Assembly (NCBI GenBank): GCA_963721365.1
Contig: CAVRJE010000011.1
Location: 1-64,000, forward strand
Origin: CAIQPS01 sp963721365
GTDB lineage: Bacteria; Actinomycetota; Thermoleophilia; RBG-16-64-13
Length of the DNA: 64,000 nt
Direction of reading: 5' to 3'
The translations under genes and the position numbers were made by a program. Position 1 is the first letter of the stretch; each line of letters opens with the position of its first letter. Under the pieces are notes generated by a model that saw only the letters and a program-made list of their open reading frames with translations, was not told the origin of the DNA and searched no databases. This document shows positions 63,138 to 64,000 of the stretch, piece after piece.

Positions 63138-64000
63138 ATGTCCAACCTGGAATCTATCGGCGAGGTCTTGGCCGGCGATGTACTGGTCATCGGCGGAGGC
63201 ATAGCCGGTCTCATAGCCGCAAACCGCATCAAGGAAAGCAATCCGCAACTGCAGGTCCGGATTGTGGAGAAGTCCACGACTGGATGGGCCGGCGGAAAGG
63301 CGAACAAGGGCGGCGGCATTCTTCAGGTCGTCGTCGAAGAAGACCAGGTAGAAGCGTATCAGGACTACCACGTGAAGAACGTGGGGCTCTTCCTGAACGA
63401 CCAAGAGCTTCTCGAGAAATACGTCAAGGGTCACAAGCCTTTCATGGAGCAGTTGGAGGCTTGGGGCATCGAATGCCTCGGCCTCGGAGGGGACACCAAG
63501 AAGTACCCACGACTCGGCGATTTCCCGTGGTCCATTGCGGCAGTCGATTTCACCCTGATGAACAAGCTCCGCCGGCAGGCGGTAAAGAACAAGATCCAGA
63601 TCACGGACAAGACCCAGATAGTAGAGTTGTTGACGACGGACGGCACGGTTACCGGCGCTGTCGGCTTCAACATCGTGGACGGGTCGTTCAAGATCTTCCC
63701 GGCAAAGGCCGTGGTGATCGCCGCCGGGTCATGTGGATGGATGACAGCGGGCATGTGGTTCTGCGGCAGGGGCAACGGGATCGCCGCCGCTTACAGAGCC
63801 GGCGCTCAGTTGAGGAACGCCGAGTATTCCAACTTCACAGTTCTCGGACTCAGAGGCGGTCAGGGAGATCTCGTCGGCTGCATGTACGCGACCTACAACG
63901 ACCTGGGCGAAAAGTTCGACGAGAAATACGTCGGGCCAAGGGAGCCAGACTTCAGCGCCGAGCTGTTCCTCGGCATGGAGAAAGAAGTCGCAGAGGGCAG
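63138..64000 (+). CDS. Fumarate reductase/AprA-like FAD flavoprotein, copy 2 (runs off right edge)
   Basis: ATG at 63138; open to the window end, giving 287 residues. The FAD motif VLVIGGGIAGLIAANRIKES is at residue 15, followed by TTGWAGGKANKGGGILQVVV, DYHVKNVGLFLNDQELLEKY and the AVVIAAGSCGWMTAGMWFCG segment. It is collinear with the flavoprotein at 58630-60351, position by position in the first 280 residues. The C-terminal half is not visible. Function as for copy 1; the two likely handle different substrates because the residues around the second FAD contact differ (GQANKGAG against GKANKGGG). Confidence 0.85.
   Translation, partial: MSNLESIGEVLAGDVLVIGGGIAGLIAANRIKESNPQLQVRIVEKSTTGWAGGKANKGGGILQVVVEEDQVEAYQDYHVKNVGLFLNDQELLEKYVKGHKPFMEQLEAWGIECLGLGGDTKKYPRLGDFPWSIAAVDFTLMNKLRRQAVKNKIQITDKTQIVELLTTDGTVTGAVGFNIVDGSFKIFPAKAVVIAAGSCGWMTAGMWFCGRGNGIAAAYRAGAQLRNAEYSNFTVLGLRGGQGDLVGCMYATYNDLGEKFDEKYVGPREPDFSAELFLGMEKEVAEG

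Noticed and set aside
1..64000. CRISPR arrays, rRNA genes and complete IS elements
   Set aside because: No regularly spaced repeats, rRNA signatures, transposase motifs or terminal inverted repeats were seen.

Overview
The window is high-GC bacterial chromosomal DNA, probably from an uncultured anaerobic or facultative actinobacterium. The indications are the topA-tmk-holB-PSP1 gene order, a lysine-rich TopA tail, frequent GTG/TTG starts, and a redox repertoire of molybdopterin enzymes, ferredoxin/flavoprotein pairs and Complex I without its NADH module. The taxonomic placement is inference. Reading frames break by single-base indels in about half of the genes, often where the protein is otherwise well conserved. 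This looks more like an uncorrected long-read or metagenome assembly than mass gene decay, and broken genes are annotated over their full inferred span.

Region 1-1850 (minus) is a poor stretch with a frameshifted membrane protein and a TadC-like fragment. It is joined at about 1843-1852 to the N-terminal half of a VanW/YoaR-like protein, so it may be a chimeric junction. Region 2864-13679 (minus) holds a small protein, an Old Yellow Enzyme-type flavin oxidoreductase, two tandem molybdenum enzymes of the pyrogallol transhydroxylase/catechol dehydroxylase type (alpha plus beta subunits, copies 1 and 2) and an MFS transporter. This looks like an anaerobic aromatic-compound locus.

Region 13744-24275 is a divergent catabolic locus. 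MFS, SDR and TetR genes lie on the minus strand. An Asp/Glu/hydantoin racemase, a SagB-type nitroreductase, hydantoinase/oxoprolinase A and B, an FAD oxidoreductase and an EthD-like protein lie on the plus strand. An 18-bp palindrome overlapping a promoter sits between the two halves. Region 24333-34735 is housekeeping and accessory: DUF5674, a small conserved protein, 3-methyladenine glycosylase, phosphoketolase, RidA, a zinc-ribbon/beta-propeller membrane protein, TauE and DUF1634, a CaCA exchanger, a FadR regulator continuous with a HAD domain, and TatC.

Region 34949-45219 is an 11-gene nuoABCDHIJKLMN operon without nuoEFG. It is followed by a possible aminofutalosine deaminase, a TPR membrane protein, a STAS protein, topA, tmk, holB and a PSP1 protein, and then convergently by an ABC exporter pair and a B12-binding protein. 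Region 56087-64000 starts with tRNA-Thr(CGT) and a near-copy of its anticodon arm 454 bp away. It continues with a ferredoxin-flavoprotein-CocE hydrolase operon, a divergent TetR regulator related to the one at 15.9 kb, a MerR-TetR double-HTH regulator, and a second ferredoxin/flavoprotein pair that runs off the right edge. The main themes are duplicated redox modules, each with its own regulator and palindromic operator.
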